Made by a program: the position numbers and the translations under genes
Assembly (NCBI GenBank): GCA_913030825.1
Contig: CAJWCU010000026.1
Span: 1 to 43,799 of the forward strand
DNA from: an uncultured Rhodospirillaceae bacterium
GTDB lineage: Bacteria > Pseudomonadota > Alphaproteobacteria > Rhodospirillales > Casp-alpha2
Length of the DNA stretch: 43,799 nt
Direction of reading: 5' to 3'
Shown here: positions 35,211 through 43,799 of the stretch, in pieces
Numbering within the stretch: position 1 is the stretch's first letter
Layout: each line of letters starts with the position of its first letter
Notes under the pieces: model-generated
The model's input: only the letters and a program-made list of their open reading frames with translations
Databases searched by the model: none
What the model was told of the DNA's origin: nothing

Positions 35211-35840
35211 TCAGATGGTGTCGCAGAACGCCTGAATGGCGTCCAGCGCCTGTTCCCAGTTCTGCTGCTCCGTCCGGCCGGATGCCTTGCGCGGCTTGAA
35301 GCCGTGGTCGCCGTCTTCCAACCATTCCAGGCGGATGGTTTTCGACAGAGGGAAATCAGGCACTTCGTCGCGCGTGCCGAAGGGGTCGCGCGTCCCCTGG
35401 CAGATCAGGGTCGGGGTCTGGATGCCTTCGAGATGCTCGGTGCGCAGTTTTTCCGGCTTGCCCGGCGGATGGAACGGATAGCCCAGGCAGGCGACGCCGC
35501 GCACCGGCGCGCCTTCGGTCTCCAAATCCACGGCGACCATCGAGGCCATGCGCCCACCCATGGACTTGCCGCCGACGACCAGATTGTCCGCGCCGATTTC
35601 GTCGATCACCTCGCGCCAGGATTCCAGCAGGATGCGCGCCGGATTGGGCGGCCGTTTCTTGCCGTCCTCGCGGCGTTGCGCCATGTAGGGAAATTCGAAC
35701 CGCGCACAGCGCAGCCCGCGTACCGCCAGGCCTTCGGCGAAGGCGTCCATGAACGGGCTATCCATGGGCGCACCCGCGCCATGGGCCAGGGCGACGGTCA
35801 TCGGCGCGGCGTTCGGGCCGTTGAAGATGATGTCTGTCAT
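35211..35840 (-). CDS. KANL3/Tex30-type alpha/beta hydrolase
   Basis: A 209-residue small alpha/beta hydrolase of the KANL3/Tex30-like group. It opens with VALAHGAGAPMDSPFMDAFAEGLAVRGLRCARFEFPYM. Ser in VVGGKSMGGRMAS is the nucleophile, Asp in CQGTRDPFGTRDEV and His in LEDGDHGFKPRK complete a triad. Length and motif order are typical of the group, for which the physiological substrate is generally unknown. Start ATG 35840 lies 3 bases after the GNAT gene stop (35844), so they are probably co-translated. Confidence 0.88.
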   Translation of the reverse strand: MTDIIFNGPNAAPMTVALAHGAGAPMDSPFMDAFAEGLAVRGLRCARFEFPYMAQRREDGKKRPPNPARILLESWREVIDEIGADNLVVGGKSMGGRMASMVAVDLETEGAPVRGVACLGYPFHPPGKPEKLRTEHLEGIQTPTLICQGTRDPFGTRDEVPDFPLSKTIRLEWLEDGDHGFKPRKASGRTEQQNWEQALDAIQAFCDTI

Positions 35841-35843
35841 ACG

Positions 35844-36296
35844 TCAGTCCAATTTTTTCCGCATCAGCATGGATTGGGTGATCTCTTCATAGCCCAGTGC
35901 GCCATAGAATGCGCGGGCATCGGTTCGCATGGCCTGGGTGTGCAGAGCGACGGAGTGGAGCCCCCGGCTCTGTGCCCAATCTTCGGCCCGCGCCATCAGG
36001 GCGCGCCCGACGCCCGTTCCGCGCGCCGCCCTGTCGACGACCAGGGACTGCACCAGGGCTTCCGTCGGTTTTTCCAAAGCAGGTCGGGCGAAGACGTGAA
36101 GCAGCCCGAGGACAGCGCCGCCTTGCACGGCGACGGTCAGCGAATGATCGCCGCCGGATGCCATGACGGCATCGAAGCGGCGCGCGAATTCACCGGCATC
36201 CAGGTCGTAGCCCAATTGCGCCATCAGGCCGCGCGCGGCGTCCTGATCCGCCGGGGTCATGTCACGGACGGATACGCTCGGGGGCGTGCCGCTCAA
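35844..36296 (-). CDS. GNAT-family N-acetyltransferase
   Basis: A 150-residue acetyl-CoA transferase. The fold begins VSVRDMTPADQDAARGLMAQLGYDLDAGEFARRF and carries the CoA-binding loop RAARGTGVGRALMARAEDWAQSRGLHSVALHT, followed by DARAFYGALGYEEI, typical of GNATs. The acceptor (amine on a protein or small molecule) is unknown. The start is uncertain: a TTG at 36296 overlaps the SDR stop by 3-4 bases and fits the first beta-strand; ATG at 36260 is the alternative but trims it. Middle of a four-gene overlapping run. Confidence 0.85.
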   Translation of the reverse strand: MSGTPPSVSVRDMTPADQDAARGLMAQLGYDLDAGEFARRFDAVMASGGDHSLTVAVQGGAVLGLLHVFARPALEKPTEALVQSLVVDRAARGTGVGRALMARAEDWAQSRGLHSVALHTQAMRTDARAFYGALGYEEITQSMLMRKKLD

Positions 36297-37033
36297 GGCT
36301 TGCCGCCCGAAACCCGCAGATTGGCGCAGGCGATGTAGGACGCTTCGTCGGACAGCAGGAATAGGATGCCCTGGGCGATCTCCTCGGGCTTGCCGGCCCG
36401 GCCCATGGGCGTAGCACCCGCGCGGCGATCCAGAGTGTCGCGGGTCATGTCCGTTTCCGTCAGGCCGGGGGCCAGGGTGTTGACGCGGACGCCCTGTTTG
36501 ATGACTTCCTGGGCGAGGCCCGTGGAGAAGCTGTTCACCGCGCCCTTGGAGGCCGCGTAAAGCACGCCGCCGCCGGGCGAGCCGATGATCGCGGCGCCCG
36601 AGGAAATATTGACGATGGCCCCACCGGCGCCGCCGTTGTCCGTCGACATGCGCTTGATCGCCTGCTGGGCGCAGAGGAACAGTCCCAGGACGTTGACTTC
36701 CAGGACGCGGCGGATGTCGTCGGCGGTCAGGTCCTTGACCGGGCCGCGGGGGCCGTGAATGCCGGCGTTGTTTACCAGGCCGGTGACGGTACCCAGTTCC
36801 TTGTCGACCGTTTCGAACAGGCGGATGACGTCGGCCTCATTGCTGGTGTCGGCGGCGACCGCGATGGCCTTGCCGCCCGCGGCTTCGATTTCGGCGACGA
36901 CGCCGTTAGCGGCGGCGCTGTCACTGGCGTAGTTGACGCAGACGGCGTGGCCCGCCTTGGCCGCCAATAGGCAGGTGGCGCGGCCGATGCCCCGGCTGCC
37001 GCCGGTGACGATGGTGACTTTATCGGTGTTCAT
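36293..37033 (-). CDS. SDR-family short-chain dehydrogenase/reductase
   Basis: A 246-residue classical SDR. The cofactor motif TGGSRGIGRATCLLA, the NNAG motif LVNNAGIHG, the catalytic region NISSGAAIIGSPGGGVLYAASKGAV (Ser, Tyr-x3-Lys) and the exit LAPGLTETDMTRDTL are all intact. NADP(H) is likely from the Arg after TGGS. Sequence resembles glucose dehydrogenase/3-oxoacyl-ACP reductase-like oxidoreductases; the substrate is unassigned. The ATG at 37033 overlaps the VOC stop (37030-37032) by 4 bases; an upstream open extension lies inside the VOC gene. Confidence 0.92.
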   Translation of the reverse strand: MNTDKVTIVTGGSRGIGRATCLLAAKAGHAVCVNYASDSAAANGVVAEIEAAGGKAIAVAADTSNEADVIRLFETVDKELGTVTGLVNNAGIHGPRGPVKDLTADDIRRVLEVNVLGLFLCAQQAIKRMSTDNGGAGGAIVNISSGAAIIGSPGGGVLYAASKGAVNSFSTGLAQEVIKQGVRVNTLAPGLTETDMTRDTLDRRAGATPMGRAGKPEEIAQGILFLLSDEASYIACANLRVSGGKP

Positions 37034-37404
37034 TTTTGGGTTTCCTCCTCCCAGAACCGCAGCCGGTTGGCGAACGGGTCCGTGACTTCCATGACCATAC
37101 CGCCCCATGGGGCCGGTTCAAGTCCGGGGCGATTGAACGGATAATCCTTCGCCGTCAAATCGGCGTGATAGGCGGCCAAGCCCGTCGCCGCGACGAAGAC
37201 GGTGGACCCGGGCGTGCAATCCCCGTGATGACCGGTGAGATGAAGCCGCATGCCGTTCCGGGAAATCTGCAGGTAGACGGGCCCTTGATCGCCGGTCTGG
37301 TGCCGCCAATCGATGACGAATCCCAGAAAATCCCGATAAAAGGCGAGCGCCGTCGCTTCGTCGAAGATGCGCAGGATGGGGACGGCGGTAAAGGTCTCGG
37401 TCAT
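37030..37404 (-). CDS. VOC/glyoxalase superfamily (bleomycin-resistance-type) protein
   Basis: A 124-residue VOC protein. It opens TAVPILRIFDEATALAFYRDFLGFVIDWRHQTGDQGPVYLQISRNGMRLHLTGHHGD and ends MVMEVTDPFANRLRFWEEE, the usual pattern for the glyoxalase/bleomycin-resistance group. Such proteins bind small compounds or act as metal enzymes; no drug link can be inferred here. Translation is coupled to the following SDR. It lies 21 bases after fumC. Confidence 0.88.
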   Translation of the reverse strand: MTETFTAVPILRIFDEATALAFYRDFLGFVIDWRHQTGDQGPVYLQISRNGMRLHLTGHHGDCTPGSTVFVAATGLAAYHADLTAKDYPFNRPGLEPAPWGGMVMEVTDPFANRLRFWEEETQK

Positions 37405-37425
37405 GGGGTGCCGGGCCCGGACGGG

Positions 37426-38835
37426 TCAGTCTTCGCCCAGCATATCCTTCGGATCGACCAGACGGTCGAATTCCTCACCCGTGAGAATGCCGAGTTCCTC
37501 GGCCGCTTCGCGCAAGGTGGTGCCGTCCTTATGGGCTTTCTTCGCGATCTCGGCCGCCTTGTCATAGCCGATATGCGGGTTCAGCGCGGTCACCAGCATC
37601 AACGAATTGTTGAGATGGCGTTCGATGACCTCGGTGTTCGGCTCGACGCCCTTGAGCAGGCGTTCGGTGAAGCAATCCATGGCGTCGGACAACAGGCGGA
37701 TGGATTGCAGATGGGTCGCCACGATCACCGGCTTGTAAACGTTCAGTTGCAGGTGGCCGTGGCTGGCCGCCATGGTGACGGTGACGTGGTTGCCCATGAC
37801 GCGGGCGGAGACCTGGGTCATCGCTTCCGCCTGGGTCGGGTTGACCTTGCCGGGCATGATCGAGGAGCCTGGCTCGTTCGCCGGCAGGACAAGTTCCGCC
37901 AGGCCCGAACGCGGGCCGGAGGCCAGCAGCCGGATGTCGTCGGCGATCTTGTGGTTGGTCACGGCGATGGTGTTCAACTTGCCCGACAGATTGACCAGCG
38001 CGTCATGGGCGGCGATGGCGTAGAACTTGTCGGGGCAGGGCTTGAACGGCAGACCGGTGATGTCGGCGGCCTCGGCGCAGAAGGCTTCGTCGAAGCCGGC
38101 GGGCGCGTTGATGCCGGAGCCGACGGCGGTGCCCCCCTGGGCCAGCTCGTAGACCTGGGCCAGGGATTTATCGAGGCGCTGGATGTTCTGGCGCATTTGA
38201 TGGGCATAGGCGCCGAATTCCGAGCCCAGGCGCAGCGGCGTCGCGTCCTGAAGGTGCGTGCGGCCGATCTTGATGACGTCGTTGAAGGCCTGGGCCTTTT
38301 CCTTGAGGGCCGCCTCCATGCCTTCCAGCGCCGGGTAGAGACGCTGGGTGCATTCCTGGGCCAACGCGATATGCATGGCCGTGGGCATGCTGTCGTTGGA
38401 CGACTGCGACATGTTGACGTGATCGTTGGGGTGGACCGGGTCTTTCGATCCCAGGGAGCCGCCGAGGATTTCGATGGCGCGGTTCGAGATGACCTCGTTC
38501 AGGTTCATATTCGTCTGGGTGCCCGATCCGGTCTGCCAGATGGGCAGGGGGAAATGGTCGTCCCAATCGCCGGCCGCGACCTCGCGCGCCGCCTGAACGA
38601 TGGCGCCACCGAGGCGATCGTCCAGCTTGCCGAGTTTCATGTTGGCCTGCGCGGCGGCCTGTTTCTGCACGGCGAAGGCATGGATCAGGGCAAGCGGCAT
38701 GCGCTCCGACGGGCCGCCGATGGGGAAGTTTTCCAGCGCGCGTTGCGTCTGCGCGCCCCAATACTTCTCGGCGGGTACCTTGATCTCGCCGATGGTGTCT
38801 TTTTCGATGCGGTAGGCCGCTGTGGTATCCGGCAT
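37426..38835 (-). CDS. fumC: Fumarate hydratase, class II
   Basis: A 469-residue homotetrameric fumarase interconverting fumarate and malate in the TCA cycle, iron-independent. The superfamily signature [11 protein letters not shown], the [19 protein letters not shown] region, the [15 protein letters not shown] segment and [17 protein letters not shown] are all intact. Length is normal. The window also encodes a class I iron-sulfur fumarase (40609). The gene for an adenylate cyclase precedes it on the same strand with 21 bases between, and the VOC gene follows after 21 bases. Confidence 0.97.
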   Translation of the reverse strand: MPDTTAAYRIEKDTIGEIKVPAEKYWGAQTQRALENFPIGGPSERMPLALIHAFAVQKQAAAQANMKLGKLDDRLGGAIVQAAREVAAGDWDDHFPLPIWQTGSGTQTNMNLNEVISNRAIEILGGSLGSKDPVHPNDHVNMSQSSNDSMPTAMHIALAQECTQRLYPALEGMEAALKEKAQAFNDVIKIGRTHLQDATPLRLGSEFGAYAHQMRQNIQRLDKSLAQVYELAQGGTAVGSGINAPAGFDEAFCAEAADITGLPFKPCPDKFYAIAAHDALVNLSGKLNTIAVTNHKIADDIRLLASGPRSGLAELVLPANEPGSSIMPGKVNPTQAEAMTQVSARVMGNHVTVTMAASHGHLQLNVYKPVIVATHLQSIRLLSDAMDCFTERLLKGVEPNTEVIERHLNNSLMLVTALNPHIGYDKAAEIAKKAHKDGTTLREAAEELGILTGEEFDRLVDPKDMLGED

Positions 38836-38856
38836 TGGTCCGTTCCGTCCCGTGGT

Positions 38857-40566
38857 TTATTTCGTTTCGAATGTCCAGACACCGTCCCATGAATCGGGCG
38901 GCGCCTTTTCTCGAAGATGGTCGATGCGCTCCAGATATACAAGCGACGGGCTGTCATGGGGCCGAAATTCCAACACGGATTTGAACGCGGCTTCGGCCCC
39001 ATCCCAATCCCGCGCCCGATAGGCCGCCAGCCCTTTTTCGAAACGATCGGCGCCGTTGGCATCGGTATCGCCGCCGTTCATACCGGCGAGTTCGAAGACC
39101 CGCACGGGAAGGTTCTTTCCTTTGACGCGGATCATGTCGATTTCGCGGACGGCGACGGTCGGACCGGCCAGTTCCCGCGTACGTTCGGACATCAGGATGT
39201 TCGTGCCATAGGCTTTATTGGCGCCTTCCAGGCGGGCGCCCAGGTTCACCGGATCGCCCATCACGGTGAAGCTACGCGACGCCGTCGACCCGACGGTCCC
39301 GACGATCACCGGCCCCGACGAAATGCCGATGCGGAGGTTTATCTCGGGCGGCGCGGTGTTATTCCCCAGATCGGCTGCGACATCGGCGCGAAAAGCGTCG
39401 AGGTGGCGAACAGCGTCGAGTGCCGCCTCGCAGGCCAATCTTGCGTGGTCGTCGGCCTGGGTAAACGGTGGCCCCCAATAGGCCATGACGGCATCGCCCA
39501 TGAATTTGTCGACGACGCCCTGGTGAGCGCCGACGGCCTCCGTCATATGGCCGAAAAACCGGTTGATCAGACGAACCAGGTCGTCCGGCGGCAATTGTTC
39601 CGAGATCGTGGTGAACCCCTGCAGGTCGACGAACAGGACGGTCATTTCCCGCCGTTCGCCGCCCGGTTCCACGAATTCCGGATGATCGACCAGATTGGCG
39701 ACGATGCGCGGGTCCATGTACTTGCCGAAGGTATCCTTGATCCGTTCCTTCAGGCGCAATCCGCCGACCATGCTATTGAACGACAAGGTCAGTTCGCCGA
39801 CTTCGTCTTCTGACTGTTTTTCCAGTTCGACGTCCAGGTTGCCGTCTTCCACGGCGCGGGTGCCGCCGACCAGATTTCGAACAGAGCCGACCAGCCCTTT
39901 GGTCACCAGGACGGAAAACAACAGTCCCAACAGGACAGCGAGGATCGTCAAGGTCGAATTGAGGATCAGCAAAATCCATTCGTCGCGCTCGGCCTGAACC
40001 ACGGATCGATCCGTCAGCTGTTCGACATGGGCGCGCAGTTTGTCCAGGTCGTCGTTGATCGCTTCCTGATGTTCCGCCAGTTGGGGAAATTCCACGTCGA
40101 AGGCCGCGTGATTTCCGTCGGTCCGCAGCTTCAGAAGCCGTCGGCCATGGTTCGTGAACGTCTTGACCCCGGCCCTGATGCGGTCCAGGTCCTCATCCAG
40201 GATTCTGACCACGTGTTGAAGCGTGACTTCCGATGCCGCCTCGCGATCGAGCAAGGCGCGTGCCCGGTCGAACTCCTGGTTGACCTCCAGGCCCAGGGCG
40301 ATGAATTTTTCCTGAAACGGTTCCGGGTCGATGCCGTTGTCGATCTCGGCCAAGGCCAGCAACTGGTCCATCACCACGCCCTGTTCCAGGACGCGGACGT
40401 TGACCCGGGTCATGGCCTCGGTTGCAGGAACCTGCAGTGTCGCAACCGTATGAAGGTGCCGGCGCAGGTCGGCCAGATAGATGACAGAGATCACGGCGAC
40501 GACGATCATCAACGCCAAAATGACGGCGGCGATGGAGAAAACCTTCTGACCGACGCTTAAGCGCAT
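38857..40566 (-). CDS. Membrane class III adenylate cyclase with HAMP
   Basis: A 569-residue inner-membrane enzyme making cAMP from ATP. Helices at about 8-30 and 199-222 enclose a periplasmic helical sensor, followed by HAMP (about 222-275) and a class III cyclase domain (about 305-490). Catalytic residues are present: metal-binding D314 (VDLQGFT) and D358 (FMGDAVMAY), adenine-selecting K354 and D438, and transition-state N441 and R445 (NLGARLE). K and D at the selectivity positions favour adenylate over guanylate cyclase. A TPR-like pair of helices follows (about 505-540). It lies between fumA and fumC with gaps of 42 and 21 bases. Confidence 0.92.
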   Translation of the reverse strand: MRLSVGQKVFSIAAVILALMIVVAVISVIYLADLRRHLHTVATLQVPATEAMTRVNVRVLEQGVVMDQLLALAEIDNGIDPEPFQEKFIALGLEVNQEFDRARALLDREAASEVTLQHVVRILDEDLDRIRAGVKTFTNHGRRLLKLRTDGNHAAFDVEFPQLAEHQEAINDDLDKLRAHVEQLTDRSVVQAERDEWILLILNSTLTILAVLLGLLFSVLVTKGLVGSVRNLVGGTRAVEDGNLDVELEKQSEDEVGELTLSFNSMVGGLRLKERIKDTFGKYMDPRIVANLVDHPEFVEPGGERREMTVLFVDLQGFTTISEQLPPDDLVRLINRFFGHMTEAVGAHQGVVDKFMGDAVMAYWGPPFTQADDHARLACEAALDAVRHLDAFRADVAADLGNNTAPPEINLRIGISSGPVIVGTVGSTASRSFTVMGDPVNLGARLEGANKAYGTNILMSERTRELAGPTVAVREIDMIRVKGKNLPVRVFELAGMNGGDTDANGADRFEKGLAAYRARDWDGAEAAFKSVLEFRPHDSPSLVYLERIDHLREKAPPDSWDGVWTFETK

Positions 40567-40608
40567 GACCGTCCGTCCCCCCGGCGAACGCCCTGAACCG
40601 CGTGGCTG

Positions 40609-42234
<1,626 letters not shown>

Positions 42235-42300
42235 CGTTTCAGTCCTCGGGATAGATGGGGAGTAGGGGGTTCAAGTCGTTGGGCGGCGGTAATCCGCCGG

Positions 42301-42367
42301 CCGGTCAATTCCTGCGACCGGTCACGTCGTTTGGCCGGTCATTTCCTGTGGGCGATCATTTCTTGCG
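42301..42367. repeat. Short degenerate direct repeats at the sspB 3' end
   Basis: CCGGTCAATTCCTGCG (42301-42316), CCGGTCATTTCCTGTG (42335-42350) and GCGATCATTTCTTGCG (42352-42367) are related 16-base units. The last one contains the sspB stop and its final codons. A shorter CCGGTCACGTCG relative lies between the first two. They may have arisen by repeat duplication of the gene's 3' end. Confidence 0.45.
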
Positions 42368-42865
42368 AAAGGTATCCAAGGCGATGACTTCGCCCATTTT
42401 CTCGTCGTCGCCGTCTTCTCCGTCGCCGGCGTCGGAATTCGACGCGTCGAGGGAGATTTCCTGTTCGGCGTAGATGCCTTCGTCTTCGATCGGGTCGTCT
42501 TCTTCCGTGGTGATCATCTTCAACTGCAGGCCGAAGTTGACCGACGGGTCGGAAAACGCGGTGATGGCGCGGAAGGGGACCCGCAGGCGTTCGCCCTTGC
42601 CCTTGAAGAACAGGGTGATCTCAAAGGCGTCCTGGTCGACGTGCAGATTGTCGAACTGGTGCTGGATGACGATGGTCATTTCTTCCGGATGCTGGGCGTG
42701 CAGATAGGGCGGCACGACCACGCCGGGGTCTTCCATGCGGAACGTGATGTAAAAGTGATGCTCGCCCGGCAAGCCTTCGCGCGCGGCGTGGGCCAGGGCG
42801 TTGCGGATCACCGTGCGAAGGGCGTCCTCGATCCAGACGTCGTATCTCAGCGGGCTGTCTTCCAT
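42356..42865 (-). CDS. sspB: SspB-type ClpXP adaptor
   Basis: A 169-residue adaptor that delivers ssrA-tagged proteins to ClpXP. The SspB fold is seen in EHHFYITFRMEDPGVVVPPYLHAQHPEEMTIVIQHQFDNLHVDQDAFEITLFFKGKGERLRVPFRAITAFSDPSVNFGLQL. After an acidic linker, the C-terminal EVIALDTFRKK is the ClpX-binding tail typical of alphaproteobacterial SspB. ATG 42865 matches the normal start (RYDVWIEDALRTVIR follows); a TTG at 42931 is an alternative. A poor ribosome-binding site (AGAAGG too close) is the one oddity. Confidence 0.92.
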   Translation of the reverse strand: MEDSPLRYDVWIEDALRTVIRNALAHAAREGLPGEHHFYITFRMEDPGVVVPPYLHAQHPEEMTIVIQHQFDNLHVDQDAFEITLFFKGKGERLRVPFRAITAFSDPSVNFGLQLKMITTEEDDPIEDEGIYAEQEISLDASNSDAGDGEDGDDEKMGEVIALDTFRKK

Positions 42866-42989
42866 ACCTTCTTTATTAGCAGGGAACGCGGGCGGGAGTC
42901 TTGGGCAAAAAGAGTTTGCCGTTTCACGCAAGGCGATCCGGGGGTTTCAGCGAACGGTGGCGGATATCCGCTGCTTTCGTTCATTTCTT

Positions 42990-43004
42990 TGGCATGAGAT
43001 TTGC
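42990..43004 (+). promoter_or_regulatory. Sigma-54 (-24/-12) promoter candidate for the GAF gene
   Basis: TGGCAT-GAGAT-TTGC matches the sigma-54 consensus TGGCAC-N5-TTGC at all but one position, with the required GG-N10-GC spacing, and is preceded and followed by T. The predicted start of transcription is near 43016, about 70 bases before the ATG at 43088. An activator binding site was not found. Confidence 0.55.
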
Positions 43005-43087
43005 TTTTTTGCCCGATGGGCCTCGGCTTCCGCGCGGGCGGGGGCACGTCAGCCCGTTGGGAGATCAAGAGACCATCAAGGAATGCC

Positions 43088-43657
43088 ATGAATATTAAGC
43101 AAAAAATGCAACGAACCTTGGATTATCCCGTTCCGTTGGATGAAGATTTTCGTCTCAAGGTTCTCTATTCGCATCGCATTCTGGATACGGCGCCGGAGCC
43201 TTTGTTCGATCGTGTCACGCGCCTTGCGACAATCCATTTCAAGGTGCCGATGTCGATCGTGTCGTTTGTCGATGAAGACCGCCAATGGTGCAAGGCCACT
43301 CTGGGCACCGATTTCACGGAAACCCCGCGTCAAAATGCATTCTGCGCGCATACGATTTTAGAGAAGGAGCCGATGGTGGTGCTCGACGCCTCAAAAGATC
43401 GGCGCTTCGCGGACAATCCGCTCGTCACGAGAAAGCCGGGGTTGCGGTTTTATGTTGGGGCGCCATTGATCGTCGGTGAAGGCGTGGCGCTCGGTGCGCT
43501 TTGCCTGCTTGATACGCATCCGCGGGGCTTTTTCTCTCCGGAAGACAGGCAATATCTCGCGGACCTCGCCGCCGTGGTTGTCGACCATATGGAATTGCGC
43601 CGCACCTGCCTGATGGAAAATGCCGATAACGACACATCTCAAAAGATGGCAGGCTGA
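43088..43657 (+). CDS. GAF-domain protein
   Basis: A 189-residue protein, nearly all one GAF domain (about 30-170). It opens LDEDFRLKVLYSHRILDTAPEPLFDRVTRLATIHFKVPMSIVSFVDEDRQWCKATLGTDFTETPRQNAFCAHTILEKEPMVV and continues RFYVGAPLIVGEGVALGALCLLDTHPRGFFSPEDRQYLADLAAVVVDHMELR. GAF domains bind cyclic nucleotides or other small ligands, or redox centres; the ligand cannot be inferred. There is no kinase or cyclase domain attached, so it must act through a partner. AAGGAA precedes ATG 43088, and a sigma-54-like promoter lies upstream. Divergent from sspB. Confidence 0.88.
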   Translation: MNIKQKMQRTLDYPVPLDEDFRLKVLYSHRILDTAPEPLFDRVTRLATIHFKVPMSIVSFVDEDRQWCKATLGTDFTETPRQNAFCAHTILEKEPMVVLDASKDRRFADNPLVTRKPGLRFYVGAPLIVGEGVALGALCLLDTHPRGFFSPEDRQYLADLAAVVVDHMELRRTCLMENADNDTSQKMAG

Positions 43658-43749
43658 CGCGCCGCTTCGTTTGCCGGCCGCCGGCCGCCAATAGATCCAT
43701 CAAGACGCAGCGGCGAGAGGGGCAAAGAGTCTATCGTTTGAAGAGAAGT

Positions 43750-43777
43750 GGGCGGCTTCTGTTGCCAGGTGCCGCCC
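43750..43777. repeat. GGGCGGC...GCCGCCC inverted repeat near the window end
   Basis: GGGCGGC (43750-43756) and GCCGCCC (43771-43777) are perfect 7-base arms. No T-run follows within the window, so it is not called a terminator. The 43658-43799 gap otherwise shows no gene. Confidence 0.35.
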
Positions 43778-43799
43778 GAACCCCGTTGTCGTTATGGCG

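Noticed and set aside
37036-38892. 618-residue plus-strand open frame over the fumC region
   Set aside because: It is antisense to fumC, which carries all class II fumarase signatures. No family likeness.

Overview
The window is about 44 kb of dense, GC-rich bacterial chromosome. The gene families point to an alphaproteobacterium, probably in or near the Rhodospirillales. Supporting signs are the 41-residue alphaproteobacterial L36, an alpha-type SspB with a C-terminal ClpX-binding tail, GlcDEF, EamA transporters, and a multi-PAS hybrid kinase beside a stand-alone receiver. No rRNA, tRNA, CRISPR array, insertion sequence or prophage gene was seen. No gene-free stretch exceeds 300 bases. The longest (10656-10949, 8290-8561, 16903-17156, 42866-43087) hold regulatory dyads or promoters rather than genes.

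Layout. (1) 87-6092: a very large sensor hybrid histidine kinase on the minus strand, split by one in-frame TAG at 4239-4241, and a divergent single-domain response regulator. (2) 6117-8289: a class V aminotransferase-fold enzyme coupled to an EamA transporter. (3) 8562-8687: rpmJ with its own promoter and terminator. (4) 8879-9700: a SAM-dependent methyltransferase. (5) 9831-16902: a glycolate/glyoxylate island with an IclR-family regulator, hydroxypyruvate isomerase, tartronate semialdehyde reductase and the three glycolate oxidase subunits GlcDEF. A glycerate 2-kinase lies 8 kb further on (24583). Together these would convert glycolate to 2-phosphoglycerate, apart from glyoxylate carboligase, which is not in the window. 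(6) 17157-19844: an unrecognised exported protein, an exported TPR protein and a second GlcD/D-lactate dehydrogenase-like flavoprotein. (7) 19865-22835: a MacAB/Lol-like ABC export operon on the minus strand. (8) 23003-28655: an MscS channel fused to a cyclic-nucleotide-binding fold, the glycerate kinase and a P-type cation ATPase. (9) 28757-33788: a 1190-residue AsmA-family protein, a membrane-anchored alpha/beta hydrolase and a 64-residue two-helix membrane protein. (10) 33769-34761: a ribbon-helix-helix protein and a glutathione S-transferase. (11) 34772-42865: a tight minus-strand run of sspB, class I fumarase, adenylate cyclase, fumC, VOC protein, SDR, GNAT, alpha/beta hydrolase and a second VOC protein. 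(12) 43088-43657: a GAF protein behind a sigma-54-like promoter.

Most of the window is ordinary housekeeping and accessory metabolism. The parts worth a second look are the amber codon inside an otherwise intact 1,796-codon kinase gene, IclR-type dyads and a stable leader hairpin in the glyoxylate island, and a regulatory intergenic at 22836-23002 with a perfect TTGAT-N4-ATCAA box. Others are a CGCAC-N3-GTGCG dyad seen before two unrelated genes, a dyad over the glycerate kinase ribosome-binding site, a channel-linked cNMP domain lacking the phosphate-binding arginine, and an adenylate cyclase gene between two non-homologous fumarase genes. No clearly new multi-gene system was identified.
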